From Roseovarius azorensis (GTDB lineage: Bacteria > Pseudomonadota > Alphaproteobacteria > Rhodobacterales > Rhodobacteraceae): a stretch of 64,000 nt of DNA. A program made the translations under genes and the position numbers. The stretch spans positions 1-64,000 of the forward strand of contig NZ_FOAG01000002.1 of NCBI RefSeq assembly GCF_900109455.1, in the 5' to 3' direction. Of this stretch, positions 53,122 through 61,959 are shown one piece after another; positions within the stretch are counted from its first letter, which is position 1, and every line of letters starts with the position of its first letter. The notes under the pieces are model-generated. The model was not told where the DNA came from. It did not search any database and saw only the letters and a list, made by a program, of their open reading frames with translations.

Positions 53122-54480
53122 TCAGGCAGGTGCCTGTCCGCGCCGGATATCGGCCCCGAGACCCGCCATCAGCCCCTCGAAGATCGGAAAGGAGGTGGCG
53201 ATCGGGCTGCCGTCATCGACCCCGACCGGGGCCTCGGCGGCCATGCCCATCACCATGAACGACATGGCGATCCGGTGATCGAGATGGCTGGCGCAGACCT
53301 GCCCGCCCGGCACATTGCCATGCCCGCGACCATGCACGATCCACCAGTCGGGGCCGTCCTCGACCTCGACCCCACCCGCGCGCAGCCCCGCCGCCATGGC
53401 GGCGATCCGGTCGCTTTCCTTGACCCGCAGCTCTTTGACCCCGCGCATCACGGTCGCGCCCTTGGCAAACCCGGCCACCACCGACAGAACCGGGTATTCG
53501 TCGATCATGCTCGCTGCGCGCTCGGGCGGTACCTCGATGCCCCTCAGATCGGGCGAGAACCGCGCACGCAGATCGGCCACCGGCTCGCCCCCCTCTTCGC
53601 GCAGGTTCTCATACTCCAGATCGGCCCCCATCTCGCGCAGCGTGGTGAACAGGCCCGCGCGCGTCGGATTGAGACCGATATTCGGCACCAGCACATCCGA
53701 TCCCGGCACGATCAGCGCCGCACAGACCGGAAACGCGGCACTCGACGGATCGCGCGGCACCACGATGCTCTGCGGCTTCAGCTCGGGTCGCCCGGTCAGG
53801 GTGATGACCCGGCCCTCTTCGGTCACCTCCGTCACGATCTCGGCGCCGAACCCGGCCAGCATCCGCTCGGTATGATCGCGCGTCGCCTCGCGCTCGATCA
53901 CCACGGTCTGCCCCGGCGCGTTCAGCCCGGCCAGCAGCACCGCGGATTTCACCTGCGCCGAGGGCACCGGCACCTCGTAGCGCACCGGCATCGGATCGGT
54001 GGCCCCCACGATGGTCATCGGCAGACGCCCGCCGGACCGCCCCACCGCCTGCGCGCCGAACAGCGCCAGCGGATCGGTCACCCGCGCCATCGGCCGCTTG
54101 TTGAGACTGGCATCGCCGGTAAACGTCGCCGTGACGGGCGAGGTCGCCATCGCCCCCATGATCAGCCGCACGCCCGTTCCCGAATTGCCGCAGTCGATCA
54201 CATTGGCAGGCTCGGCAAAGCCGCCCACGCCCACGCCATGCACATGCCATGTGCCGTCGTCGTCGCGCGTCACCTCGGCGCCAAAGGCGCGCATCGCCCT
54301 GGCCGTATCCAGCACATCCTCGCCCTCAAGCAACCCGGTAATCACCGTCTCGCCCACACAAAGCGCGCCCAGAATGAGCGAGCGATGCGAGATCGACTTG
54401 TCGCCGGGCACATCCGCGCGGCCCGTCAGCGGGCTGCATTTATGCGAGGTCATCGGAATCGGAGTGCCGTGGGCAGACAT
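53122..54480 (-). CDS. aroA: 5-enolpyruvylshikimate-3-phosphate synthase, class II-like
   Basis: A 452-residue enzyme of the shikimate pathway. [47 protein letters not shown] and [11 protein letters not shown] match closely the class II (CP4-type) EPSP synthases. At the PEP-binding loop, however, it reads GNSGTG where glyphosate-tolerant CP4 has an alanine (GNAATG). GAGG lies 7 bases before the ATG at 54480. Confidence 0.95.
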   Translation of the reverse strand: MSAHGTPIPMTSHKCSPLTGRADVPGDKSISHRSLILGALCVGETVITGLLEGEDVLDTARAMRAFGAEVTRDDDGTWHVHGVGVGGFAEPANVIDCGNSGTGVRLIMGAMATSPVTATFTGDASLNKRPMARVTDPLALFGAQAVGRSGGRLPMTIVGATDPMPVRYEVPVPSAQVKSAVLLAGLNAPGQTVVIEREATRDHTERMLAGFGAEIVTEVTEEGRVITLTGRPELKPQSIVVPRDPSSAAFPVCAALIVPGSDVLVPNIGLNPTRAGLFTTLREMGADLEYENLREEGGEPVADLRARFSPDLRGIEVPPERAASMIDEYPVLSVVAGFAKGATVMRGVKELRVKESDRIAAMAAGLRAGGVEVEDGPDWWIVHGRGHGNVPGGQVCASHLDHRIAMSFMVMGMAAEAPVGVDDGSPIATSFPIFEGLMAGLGADIRRGQAPA

Positions 54481-54624
54481 GTCAGCGCCTCATGGAAATT
54501 GCGTCTCGCCGCCTGATAGCGCAAGCGGTCGGGGCCGTCCATGACCCATGAAAGGCCCACACTCCGCCCCGCCGCGGGGACGCCTGCGGCGGGGGTATCT
54601 GCACCGGGAATAAGGCGCAGACGC

Positions 54625-54975
54625 TCAGCCCTGCGCGGCGGTCACGATGAATTCGACCAGGTAGTCGGGCGTCGCCAGCTTCGCCTCTCCCGCGGCACGG
54701 GCGGGGGTATGACCCTGCGGCACCCAGGCATCCCAGACCGCGTTCATCTCGGCAAAATCCTTCATGTCGGCCAGCCAGACGATGGTTTGCAGGATGCGGG
54801 TCTTGTCGCTGCCCGCCTCTGCCAGCAGGGCGTCGACCTGCGCCAGACAGGTTTTCGTCTGCTCGGTCACGTTGTCGCCGGGATTGCCCACCTGCCCCGC
54901 CAGATAGACAGTGCCGTTATGGATGACGATCTGGCTCATCCGGGGGCCGGTGTGATGACGGGTGATGCTCGGCAT
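54625..54975 (-). CDS. RidA-family (YjgF/YER057c) protein
   Basis: A 116-residue trimeric RidA-like protein. GTVYLAGQVG, QTKTCLAQVDALLAEAGSD, and the C-terminal VEFIVTAA match the family, but the arginine that clears enamines in true RidA (usually in a CxR block near the C-terminus) is replaced by KLATPDYLVE, so it is a different subgroup. Function uncertain. GGATCC precedes the ATG. Confidence 0.82.
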   Translation of the reverse strand: MPSITRHHTGPRMSQIVIHNGTVYLAGQVGNPGDNVTEQTKTCLAQVDALLAEAGSDKTRILQTIVWLADMKDFAEMNAVWDAWVPQGHTPARAAGEAKLATPDYLVEFIVTAAQG

Positions 54976-55047
54976 TGTTCGGGATCCTTTCGTTTTCGAT
55001 TGTCCTCCTTTCTAGGCAGCGTGCCGCCGCCGCACCAGACCCAATCG

Positions 55048-55527
55048 CTACATCCACCACTTCGGTCGGTCGTGCCGCGCCAGCCAGCCGCCGACGCTGA
55101 AATGATCCCGCCGGATCAGCAGCACCAGCGCGATAAACGCCGCCAGAACCGCCAGGTCGATAACCTGATTGCGGTTGACCGGAAAACCCCGCGCATTCAC
55201 CGCGAATGGATCGAGAAACCCGTCAAGCCGCCGCAGCACGGTGAAAAAATGCATCGCCAGCAGGCTGGCGTAAGAGAAATAGCGAAACACCCCCAACACC
55301 ACCAGCAGACACAGCGCGATCTGCACGCCCCCCGCCAGATAGACCTGCGCCAGGCTCACCTCTACCCCGTCGACCGCGCGCGCAAGGCTCTGGTATTGCG
55401 CGGGCGTGATGATCTTGTGCGCCGCCCACAGGAATATGAACCACGCCAGCCCCAGCCGCAGGATGAGCAGCGCCAACCCGTCCAGCCGATCCTGCGGCGA
55501 GAGAATGATTTTTTCGTTCAATACCAT
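55048..55527 (-). CDS. DoxX-like membrane protein
   Basis: A 159-residue protein with four predicted helices. LGLAWFIFLWAAHKIITPAQY and VYLAGGVQIALCLLVVLG are typical of DoxX/DoxX-like proteins. The role may be in redox or membrane stress; no partner is evident. It ends in RPKWWM. Confidence 0.7.
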   Translation of the reverse strand: MVLNEKIILSPQDRLDGLALLILRLGLAWFIFLWAAHKIITPAQYQSLARAVDGVEVSLAQVYLAGGVQIALCLLVVLGVFRYFSYASLLAMHFFTVLRRLDGFLDPFAVNARGFPVNRNQVIDLAVLAAFIALVLLIRRDHFSVGGWLARHDRPKWWM

Positions 55528-55608
55528 GCCAAAAGGCCTCTGTTCGAGATGCCTCTTGGCTAGCGCCGGAATATCCCCCGATCAAATCACAGCTTGGCGA
55601 GTGCCATG

Positions 55609-55956
55609 TCAGCCGCCATGCGCCGCGCGGCTGTCCTCGGGGGCCTCGTCGCGCTCGAACTTGCCATAGTCCCGGATCACGCTGACGACGCGCAGGCGGT
55701 AATCGTCGAACATCACCTCGCGCCCTGCCCGCTGCGCGCCGCGATGCTCGGCCAGTTGCCGCCAGCGGATGACCGCCGCCTCATCCTCCCAGAACGACAG
55801 CGACAACAGCTTGCCGGGCTGTGTCAGACTCTCGAACCGCTCGACGCTGATGAAACCGGGGATCGCCTCGGCCAGGGGCCGCATCTTCGCGGCCATGTCC
55901 AGATAGGGCGCTTTCTGCCCTTCGCCGGGGATCACCTCGAATATCACCGCAATCAT
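55609..55956 (-). CDS. Antibiotic biosynthesis monooxygenase (ABM) domain protein
   Basis: A 115-residue dimeric alpha+beta barrel: MIAVIFEVIPGEGQKAPYLD, FISVERFESLTQPGKLLSLSFWEDEAAVIRWR and RVVSVIRDYGKFER fit the ABM/Dabb fold. Some members oxidise quinols without cofactors. AGGAGG is seven bases before the ATG at 55956; a GTG one codon earlier is also open. Stop and start overlap with the NIPSNAP gene as TGATG. Confidence 0.83.
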   Translation of the reverse strand: MIAVIFEVIPGEGQKAPYLDMAAKMRPLAEAIPGFISVERFESLTQPGKLLSLSFWEDEAAVIRWRQLAEHRGAQRAGREVMFDDYRLRVVSVIRDYGKFERDEAPEDSRAAHGG

Positions 55957-56294
55957 CACACACCCTCCTGCATCCGCCGGCCCGTTTCAGCCCCGCCGAC
56001 ACGTTGCAGGAAAACCCGGTCCTCCCGCAACAGGAACCGCTCGCGCTGCGCAAACTCATAGTTCTCACGCCCCAGAGGATCAGCGGCCAAGCGGGCACGA
56101 TAGGCCTCATATTCCGCCAGGGAGGGAATGTTATAAATGCCATAGGCCAGCGTGCTGCTGCCCTCATGCGGGGCGTAATACCCGATCAACTCCGCCCCAC
56201 AGCGCGGGATCGCCTCACCCCAGTTGCGGGCATAATGAACAAACTCCTCCTTTTTCGTCGGGTCGATACGATAGCGAATCACACAAGTCAGCAT
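55956..56294 (-). CDS. NIPSNAP-family protein
   Basis: A 112-residue dimeric alpha+beta-barrel protein: MLTCVIRYRIDPTKKEEFVHYARNWG and LAYGIYNIPSLAEYEAYRARLAADP match NIPSNAP. The function of bacterial members is unknown. Together with the following ABM gene it forms a two-gene operon, divergent from an ArsR-type regulator and sharing an 81-bp promoter region. Confidence 0.85.
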   Translation of the reverse strand: MLTCVIRYRIDPTKKEEFVHYARNWGEAIPRCGAELIGYYAPHEGSSTLAYGIYNIPSLAEYEAYRARLAADPLGRENYEFAQRERFLLREDRVFLQRVGGAETGRRMQEGV

Positions 56295-56333
56295 GGCACG
56301 GGACTCCTTTCCAAATGGTTGCGGTCTGCGATC

Positions 56334-56367
56334 TAACCGATTGCCCCACGTTAATGCTTCGGTTAAC
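56334..56367. promoter_or_regulatory. Candidate operator between the NIPSNAP and ArsR genes
   Basis: Two nested dyads occur: TAACCG (56334-56339) with CGGTTA (56360-56365), and GTTAA (56350-56354) with TTAAC (56363-56367). They lie directly upstream of the regulator start and fit autoregulation. Confidence 0.45.
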
Positions 56368-56375
56368 ATCGAACC

Positions 56376-57059
56376 ATGAAAACAGGCCCCGACATCTCGC
56401 GCATCGCCGCCCTCATCGGTGACCCGGCCCGCGCCAACATCCTGACCGCCCTGATGAGCGGCAAGGCCCTGACCGCCACCGAACTGGCGGGCGAGGCGGG
56501 CGTGACCCTGCAAACCGCCTCCACGCACCTCGCCAGGCTTGAAACAGGGGGGCTCATCACCCTCCGGCGCGCCGGGCGGCACAAATACTTCCGCCTCGCC
56601 TCCGAGGATGTCGCGCATCTGCTCGAAACCCTGATGGGGCTTGCCGCGGGTTCCGGCCACCTGCGCAGCCGCCCCGGCCCCCGCGACCCGGACCTGCGCC
56701 GCGCAAGGGTCTGCTACAACCACCTCGCCGGCGACATGGGCACCCGCATGTATGACAGCCTGCTGGCGCGCGGCTTTCTGCGGCGCGACGGCGCGGCGCT
56801 CCTGCTCTCCGACGCCGGGCGCGATTTTGTCACCGGCCTCGGGCTCGATCTGGCCTCCCTCCCCTCGCCCCGCACCGCGATGTGCCGCGACTGTCTCGAC
56901 TGGTCCGAACGCCGGGCGCATCTCGCCGGTCGCCTGGGTCGCGGACTGCTCTCTCATATCGAGGGGCTGGGTTGGGTCCGCCGCGTCTCCGACACCCGGA
57001 TCGTCCGTTTTACCGCGGCTGGAGAGGCCGCCTTTGACCGGTTCTTTCCCGCCGCCTGA
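56376..57059 (+). CDS. ArsR-family regulator with C-terminal extension
   Basis: A 227-residue protein: an ArsR winged helix (residues 1-95; LTATELAGEAGVTLQTASTHLARLETGGLITLRRAGRHKYFRLA split across the recognition helix) plus a second domain of about 130 residues. The extension contains TAMCRDCLDWSERRAHLAGRLG, with two cysteines that might sense metal or oxidants. Divergent from NIPSNAP-ABM, which it probably represses. Confidence 0.83.
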   Translation: MKTGPDISRIAALIGDPARANILTALMSGKALTATELAGEAGVTLQTASTHLARLETGGLITLRRAGRHKYFRLASEDVAHLLETLMGLAAGSGHLRSRPGPRDPDLRRARVCYNHLAGDMGTRMYDSLLARGFLRRDGAALLLSDAGRDFVTGLGLDLASLPSPRTAMCRDCLDWSERRAHLAGRLGRGLLSHIEGLGWVRRVSDTRIVRFTAAGEAAFDRFFPAA

Positions 57060-57144
57060 TCGCGCGTACACAACCCGCGCACGCGATGTACCCGATGCAC
57101 ACAGCCTCCATCCCCACGACCATGCCAGATTGCGAAACTCATAA

Positions 57145-57162
57145 GTCCAGACTAATCTGGAC
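57145..57162 (+). promoter_or_regulatory. TauR-type operator in front of tauR
   Basis: GTCCAGACTAATCTGGAC is a perfect inverted repeat (7-bp arms, 4-bp spacer) ending 3 bp before the tauR ATG. Rhodobacter TauR recognises CTGGAC elements, so this would be a self-repression site. Confidence 0.6.
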
Positions 57163-57165
57163 CTC

Positions 57166-58641
57166 ATGGCGATTCCGGTAGAGACATTCTTTCTCGCCCC
57201 CGAGGCGGAGGGCACGCTTCAGGCGCAGATCCAGCAGATGATCGCGCAGGGCATCCTGTCGGGGCGTTTCCGCAAGGGCGAGAAACTGCCCTCTTCCCGC
57301 AAACTGGCCGCGCACTTGGGTGTGAGCCGGATCACCGTCACTCTTGCATTGACCGAGTTGCAGGCTAATGACTATCTCGAAAGCCGTGACCGATCCGGCT
57401 ATTATGTATCTGAAAACGCACCGGAACCCCCGGCTTTTGCCGCGCCCTCGCCGCGCAGCGACACGATCGACTGGGCGCGCGCGCTCGGTCGCCGCTTTAC
57501 CGGCGGCGACACGCCCGAGAAACCGCAGGACTGGGCGCGCTATCCCTATCCCTTCATCTATGGCCAGACCGATCCGGCGCTGTTCGACCACGCCAACTGG
57601 CGGCATTGCGCGTTGCAGGCGCTGGGGCAAAAGGACTTTCAGTCGCTGACCGCCGATTACTACGATCGGGACGATCCCAAGCTGATCGAATTCATCGCCC
57701 GCCATACCCTGCCCCGCCGTGGCATAATCGCGCAACCCGTTGAAATCCTTGTCACAATGGGCGCACAGAACGCGCTCTGGCTGACCGCGCAGGTGTTGCT
57801 CACACAGCGCCGCACGGCGGTGATCGAGAACCCCTGCTACCACGCATTGCGCGACATCCTGATGCAATCGCGCTGCCATCTGGCCCCGGTGAATGTGGAC
57901 CGCGACGGCCTGCCCCCCGAGGCGCTGCCCGATGCCGCCGACGTGATCTTTACCACGCCCAGCCATCAGGCGCCAACCAATGCCACCATGCCGCTCGCCC
58001 GCCGTCGGGCGTTGCTGGCGCGGGCCGCCGAGATGGAGGCATTGATCGTCGAAGACGATTACGAATTCGAAATCTCCTTTCTGCGTCCGCCCCTGCCTGC
58101 GCTCAAGTCCCTCGATACCGAAGGACGGGTGATCTATGTCGGCTCCTTCTCCAAGTCGATCTTCCCCGGTTTGCGGCTTGGCTATCTGGTGGGATCCAGA
58201 TCGTTCATCCGCGAATGCCGCGCGCTGCGCGCCTCTGTCCTGCGCCATCCGCCGGGCCATATCCAGCGCACGGCGGCTTATTTTCTCAGCCTTGGTCACT
58301 ACGACAGCCTCGTGCGCCGGATGGGTCAGGTCTTTGCCCGCCGCCGCAGCGCGATGGAGGCGGCGCTGGCCGAGCACGGGCTGGACGTCGCCGGACGCGG
58401 CGTGTTCGGCGGCTCGTCGATCTGGATGCAGGCGCCGGAACATGTGGACATGGGTCGTATGGATGCGCGGCTGCGCGCAAAGGGCGTGCTGGTCGAACCG
58501 GGTCACCCGTTCTTTCACGGCGAAAACCGGCCCCGCAATTTCTATCGCCTGGCCTACTCCTCGATTTCCTCGGCCCGGATCGCCGCCGGCATCGAGCGGC
58601 TGGCCGGCGAATTGGCCCTGAGCGCGGAAAACACCGCCTGA
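57166..58641 (+). CDS. tauR: MocR-type transcriptional regulator TauR
   Basis: A 491-residue fusion of a GntR winged helix (residues 10-80; KLPSSRKLAAHLGVSRITV) with a fold-type I aminotransferase domain. The PLP lysine is in YVGSFSKSIFPGLRLGYL near 320, and VIENPCYH and DDYEFEI are conserved. In Rhodobacter TauR activates taurine use. Its place next to xsc supports that role here. It has an inverted CTGGAC operator directly upstream. Confidence 0.88.
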   Translation: MAIPVETFFLAPEAEGTLQAQIQQMIAQGILSGRFRKGEKLPSSRKLAAHLGVSRITVTLALTELQANDYLESRDRSGYYVSENAPEPPAFAAPSPRSDTIDWARALGRRFTGGDTPEKPQDWARYPYPFIYGQTDPALFDHANWRHCALQALGQKDFQSLTADYYDRDDPKLIEFIARHTLPRRGIIAQPVEILVTMGAQNALWLTAQVLLTQRRTAVIENPCYHALRDILMQSRCHLAPVNVDRDGLPPEALPDAADVIFTTPSHQAPTNATMPLARRRALLARAAEMEALIVEDDYEFEISFLRPPLPALKSLDTEGRVIYVGSFSKSIFPGLRLGYLVGSRSFIRECRALRASVLRHPPGHIQRTAAYFLSLGHYDSLVRRMGQVFARRRSAMEAALAEHGLDVAGRGVFGGSSIWMQAPEHVDMGRMDARLRAKGVLVEPGHPFFHGENRPRNFYRLAYSSISSARIAAGIERLAGELALSAENTA

Positions 58642-58660
58642 TCGTTCAGTTGGATTGTTT

Positions 58661-58810
58661 ACCATTTATTCCAAATGGTTGCGCTGAAAACGCTCCGGCG
58701 ACCTCAGAGCACAACCATTGACTTTATTTCTATTATTGATACTGTAATTCTCAATAATAATGATTTCTGGACATATCCACCATCCAAGTCTGGCCCTAGA
58801 AGCTCTGGTT
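58661..58810 (+). promoter_or_regulatory. xsc promoter region with dyads and CTGGAC elements
   Basis: An AT-rich stretch. ACCATTT/AAATGGT (58661-58679) and TATTATTGA/TCAATAATA (58731-58759) are perfect dyads. TTGACT (58718-58723) with TACTGT (58740-58745) could be the promoter. CTGGAC is at 58767, with weaker CTGGCC at 58790 and CTGGTT at 58805, as expected for TauR repeats. Confidence 0.5.
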
Positions 58811-58882
58811 CGCCGGGGGTAGGTTCACCCCAGATTGCCTCGCGCAGACCATTCGCGCCTCCGATTCCAAAGGATTGAACCG

Positions 58883-60658
58883 ATGAAAATGACCACCGAA
58901 GAAGCCTTTGTCAAAACCCTGCAAATGCATGGAATTCAACATGCTTTCGGCATCATCGGCTCGGCCATGATGCCGATCTCGGATATATTTCCCAAGGCGG
59001 GAATCACCTTCTGGGACTGCGCCCATGAGGGCAGCGCCGGAATGATGGCGGATGGCTATACCCGCGCCACCGGCAAGATGTCGATGATGATCGCCCAGAA
59101 CGGCCCAGGCATCACCAATTTCGTGACTGCCGTGAAAACCGCCTACTGGAACCACACGCCACTCCTGCTCGTCACCCCGCAGGCCGCCAACAAGACCATC
59201 GGTCAGGGCGGTTTTCAGGAAATGGAGCAGATGAACCTCTTTGCCGATTGCGTCGCTTACCAGGAAGAGGTCCGCGATCCCACCCGGATCGCCGAAACCC
59301 TCAATCGCGTTATCCTTCAGGCCAGGCGCGCATCGGGACCTGCCCAGATCAACATCCCGCGCGATTTCTGGACACAGGTGATCGACATCGACCTGCCCGC
59401 CATCGTCGAGTTCGAACGCCCTTCAGGCGGCGAAAACGCCATCTCCCAAGCCGCACGGCTGCTGACGGAGGCAAAATTCCCGGTGATCCTCAACGGCGCG
59501 GGTGTGGTGCTCGCGGGGGCCATAGATGCCTCGCGGCAACTGGCCGAGCGGCTGGATGCGCCGGTCTGTGTGGGCTATCAGCACAATGATGCCTTTCCCG
59601 GTTCGCACCCGCTCTTTGCCGGGCCTCTGGGCTATAACGGCTCCAAGGCGGGGATGGAGCTGATTTCCCGCGCGGATGTCGTGCTCTGCCTCGGTACCCG
59701 CCTCAACCCGTTCTCGACCCTGCCGGGATATGGCATCGACTACTGGCCCCGCGACGCGAAAATCATTCAGGTCGACATCAACCCCGACCGCATCGGCCTG
59801 ACCAAGAAGGTGGCCGTGGGCATCGTGGGCGATGCCGGAAAGGTCGCCACCTCGATTCTAACGAAACTCGGCGACAGCGCAGGCGATGCAGGCCGTACAG
59901 AGCGCAAGCAACTGATCGCCAAGACCAAATCCACCTGGGCGCAGCAGCTTTCCTCGATGGATCACGAAGAGGACGACCCCGGCACCACCTGGAACGAACG
60001 CGCCCGCGCCGACAAACCCGACTGGATGAGCCCTCGCATGGCATGGCGTGCGATCCAGAGCGCGCTGCCGCGCGAGGCGATTATTTCCTCGGACATCGGC
60101 AACAACTGCGCCATCGGCAACGCCTACCCTGCCTTTGAAGAGGGCCGCAAATACCTCGCCCCCGGCCTCTTTGGCCCCTGCGGCTATGGCCTGCCCTCCA
60201 TCGTGGGCGCCAAGATCGGCTGTCCCGACGCGCCCGTGGTCGGCTTTGCAGGCGACGGCGCCTTTGGTATCGCGGTCAACGAACTGACTGCCATCGGCCG
60301 CTCCGAATGGCCCGCCGTGACGCAGATCGTGTTCCGCAACTACCAGTGGGGCGCGGAAAAACGCAACTCGACCCTGTGGTTCGACGACAATTTCGTCGGC
60401 ACCGAACTGGATCAGCAGGTCAGCTATGCCGGCATCGCCAAGGCCTGCGGCCTCAAGGGCGTTGTGGCCCGCACCATGCAGGAACTGACCGCCGCCCTTG
60501 ATCAGGCAATCCGGGACCAGATGGAAAACAACAAGACCACCCTGATCGAAGCGATGATAAACCAGGAACTCGGCGAACCCTTCCGTCGCGACGCGATGAA
60601 GAAACCCGTCGCCGTCGCCGGCATCGACCCCGCCGACATGCGGGAACAGGTGGTCTGA
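58883..60658 (+). CDS. xsc: Sulfoacetaldehyde acetyltransferase
   Basis: A 591-residue ThDP enzyme that converts sulfoacetaldehyde and phosphate to acetyl phosphate and sulfite. CAHEGSAGMMADGYTRATG has the catalytic glutamate (near residue 50). GFAGDGAFGIAVNELTAIGR is the ThDP/Mg motif near 455. FRNYQWGAEKRNSTLWFDDNF split by its conserved Trp is characteristic of Xsc. AAAGGA precedes ATG 58883. ackA follows after 3 bp. Confidence 0.94.
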   Translation: MKMTTEEAFVKTLQMHGIQHAFGIIGSAMMPISDIFPKAGITFWDCAHEGSAGMMADGYTRATGKMSMMIAQNGPGITNFVTAVKTAYWNHTPLLLVTPQAANKTIGQGGFQEMEQMNLFADCVAYQEEVRDPTRIAETLNRVILQARRASGPAQINIPRDFWTQVIDIDLPAIVEFERPSGGENAISQAARLLTEAKFPVILNGAGVVLAGAIDASRQLAERLDAPVCVGYQHNDAFPGSHPLFAGPLGYNGSKAGMELISRADVVLCLGTRLNPFSTLPGYGIDYWPRDAKIIQVDINPDRIGLTKKVAVGIVGDAGKVATSILTKLGDSAGDAGRTERKQLIAKTKSTWAQQLSSMDHEEDDPGTTWNERARADKPDWMSPRMAWRAIQSALPREAIISSDIGNNCAIGNAYPAFEEGRKYLAPGLFGPCGYGLPSIVGAKIGCPDAPVVGFAGDGAFGIAVNELTAIGRSEWPAVTQIVFRNYQWGAEKRNSTLWFDDNFVGTELDQQVSYAGIAKACGLKGVVARTMQELTAALDQAIRDQMENNKTTLIEAMINQELGEPFRRDAMKKPVAVAGIDPADMREQVV

Positions 60659-60661
60659 TCC

Positions 60662-61822
60662 ATGACCGGACCCGGCGACGGAGATCTTGTTCTGGTTCTG
60701 AATGCCGGGTCGTCCTCGATCAAACTCGCGATCTTTGACAGCGCCCTAAACCAAATCCTCAGCGGGATCGCCGATGGCATTGGCGGCCCCGGCACGCTCA
60801 GACTGGACGGCATGAAATCCGCCCAGGATGTGCCGGATCACGCAACTGCCCTGCACGCCCTGCTGAAAGCGCTTGAGGATCAAGGCTTTCCGATCACGCG
60901 GTTTCGGGCCGCCGGGCATCGTGTCGTGCATGGCGGTGCAGGTCTGACCCGGCCCGTGCGGATCACTCCCGATGTTCTGGCGGCGATCAAGGCTTGCGTC
61001 CCGCTGGCCCCTCTGCACAACCCGCACAACCTCGCCGCAATCGAGACGCTTGCGCACCTCGCCCCCGACCTGCCGCAATGCGCCTGTTTCGACACCGCGT
61101 TTCACGCCACCAACCCCGAGGTCGCCACCCGCTACGCGGTCCCGCCCGCCATCGCGGCGCGCGGCATCCGGCGCTATGGCTTTCACGGCATTTCCTATGC
61201 GTCGCTGGTTGACGGGTTCCCCGACAGGACCGGGCACCCTCTTCCCGCGCGACTGCTGGCCTTTCATCTCGGCAACGGTGCGTCGATCTGTGCCATCCGT
61301 GACGGGCAATCGGTCGCCAGCACAATGGGCTATTCTCCACTCGACGGCCTGACCATGGGCACCCGCACCGGCGAGATTGACGGCAATGCCGTGCTGCGGC
61401 TGGCGGAGGAAGACGGGATCACGGCCACCCATCACCTGCTGAACCATGAAAGCGGCCTCAGGGGCCTGTCGGGCGGTCTTTCGGACATGCGCGCACTGAT
61501 GCAGGCGGACACCCCCGAGGCGCGCTTTGCCATCGACCATTTCTGCTACTGGGCGATCCGCCATGCCGGATCGCTCATCGCGGCGATGGAGGGGCTGGAT
61601 GCCATTGCCTTTACCGGCGGTATCGGAGAAAACGCCGCCCTCATCCGCAGCCGCATCGTCGAGGGCCTCGGCTGGCTCGGGGCGCGGCTTGATGCGGCAG
61701 CCAACGAGGCCGGAAGACCCCGCCTGCATTCCGGCGCATCCACCGTCGCCTGCTGGACCATTCCCGCGCAGGAAGAACGCAGGATCGCCGCCGACGCGCT
61801 CTGCCTCCTCGGTTCGCCATGA
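60662..61822 (+). CDS. ackA: Acetate kinase
   Basis: A 386-residue ASKHA kinase. VLNAGSSSIKLAIF is the first phosphate loop, HRVVHGG, FHLGNGASICAI, MGYSPLDGLTMGTRTGEID and FTGGIGENAA are all intact. It would transfer phosphate from the acetyl phosphate made by Xsc to ADP. Many taurine clusters use phosphotransacetylase (pta) instead; no pta is visible here. 3 bp after xsc, same transcript. Confidence 0.93.
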   Translation: MTGPGDGDLVLVLNAGSSSIKLAIFDSALNQILSGIADGIGGPGTLRLDGMKSAQDVPDHATALHALLKALEDQGFPITRFRAAGHRVVHGGAGLTRPVRITPDVLAAIKACVPLAPLHNPHNLAAIETLAHLAPDLPQCACFDTAFHATNPEVATRYAVPPAIAARGIRRYGFHGISYASLVDGFPDRTGHPLPARLLAFHLGNGASICAIRDGQSVASTMGYSPLDGLTMGTRTGEIDGNAVLRLAEEDGITATHHLLNHESGLRGLSGGLSDMRALMQADTPEARFAIDHFCYWAIRHAGSLIAAMEGLDAIAFTGGIGENAALIRSRIVEGLGWLGARLDAAANEAGRPRLHSGASTVACWTIPAQEERRIAADALCLLGSP

Positions 61823-61959
61823 TCCGGCAGATCGGGAAATTCATCTGCATTTTCGGAATACCCAAGACATATGTTCGGAAAATCCAAACAAATGAGAAAA
61901 CGGTCGCAGGCACGCCCAGTCTGCCCTAACGTGACGCCGACAGAGGACAAGGGCCTGAC

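Noticed and set aside
56350-56367. A second CtrA site before the ArsR gene
   Set aside because: The spacing between TTAA and TTAAC is 8, not 7, and it is better explained as part of the regulator's own dyad.
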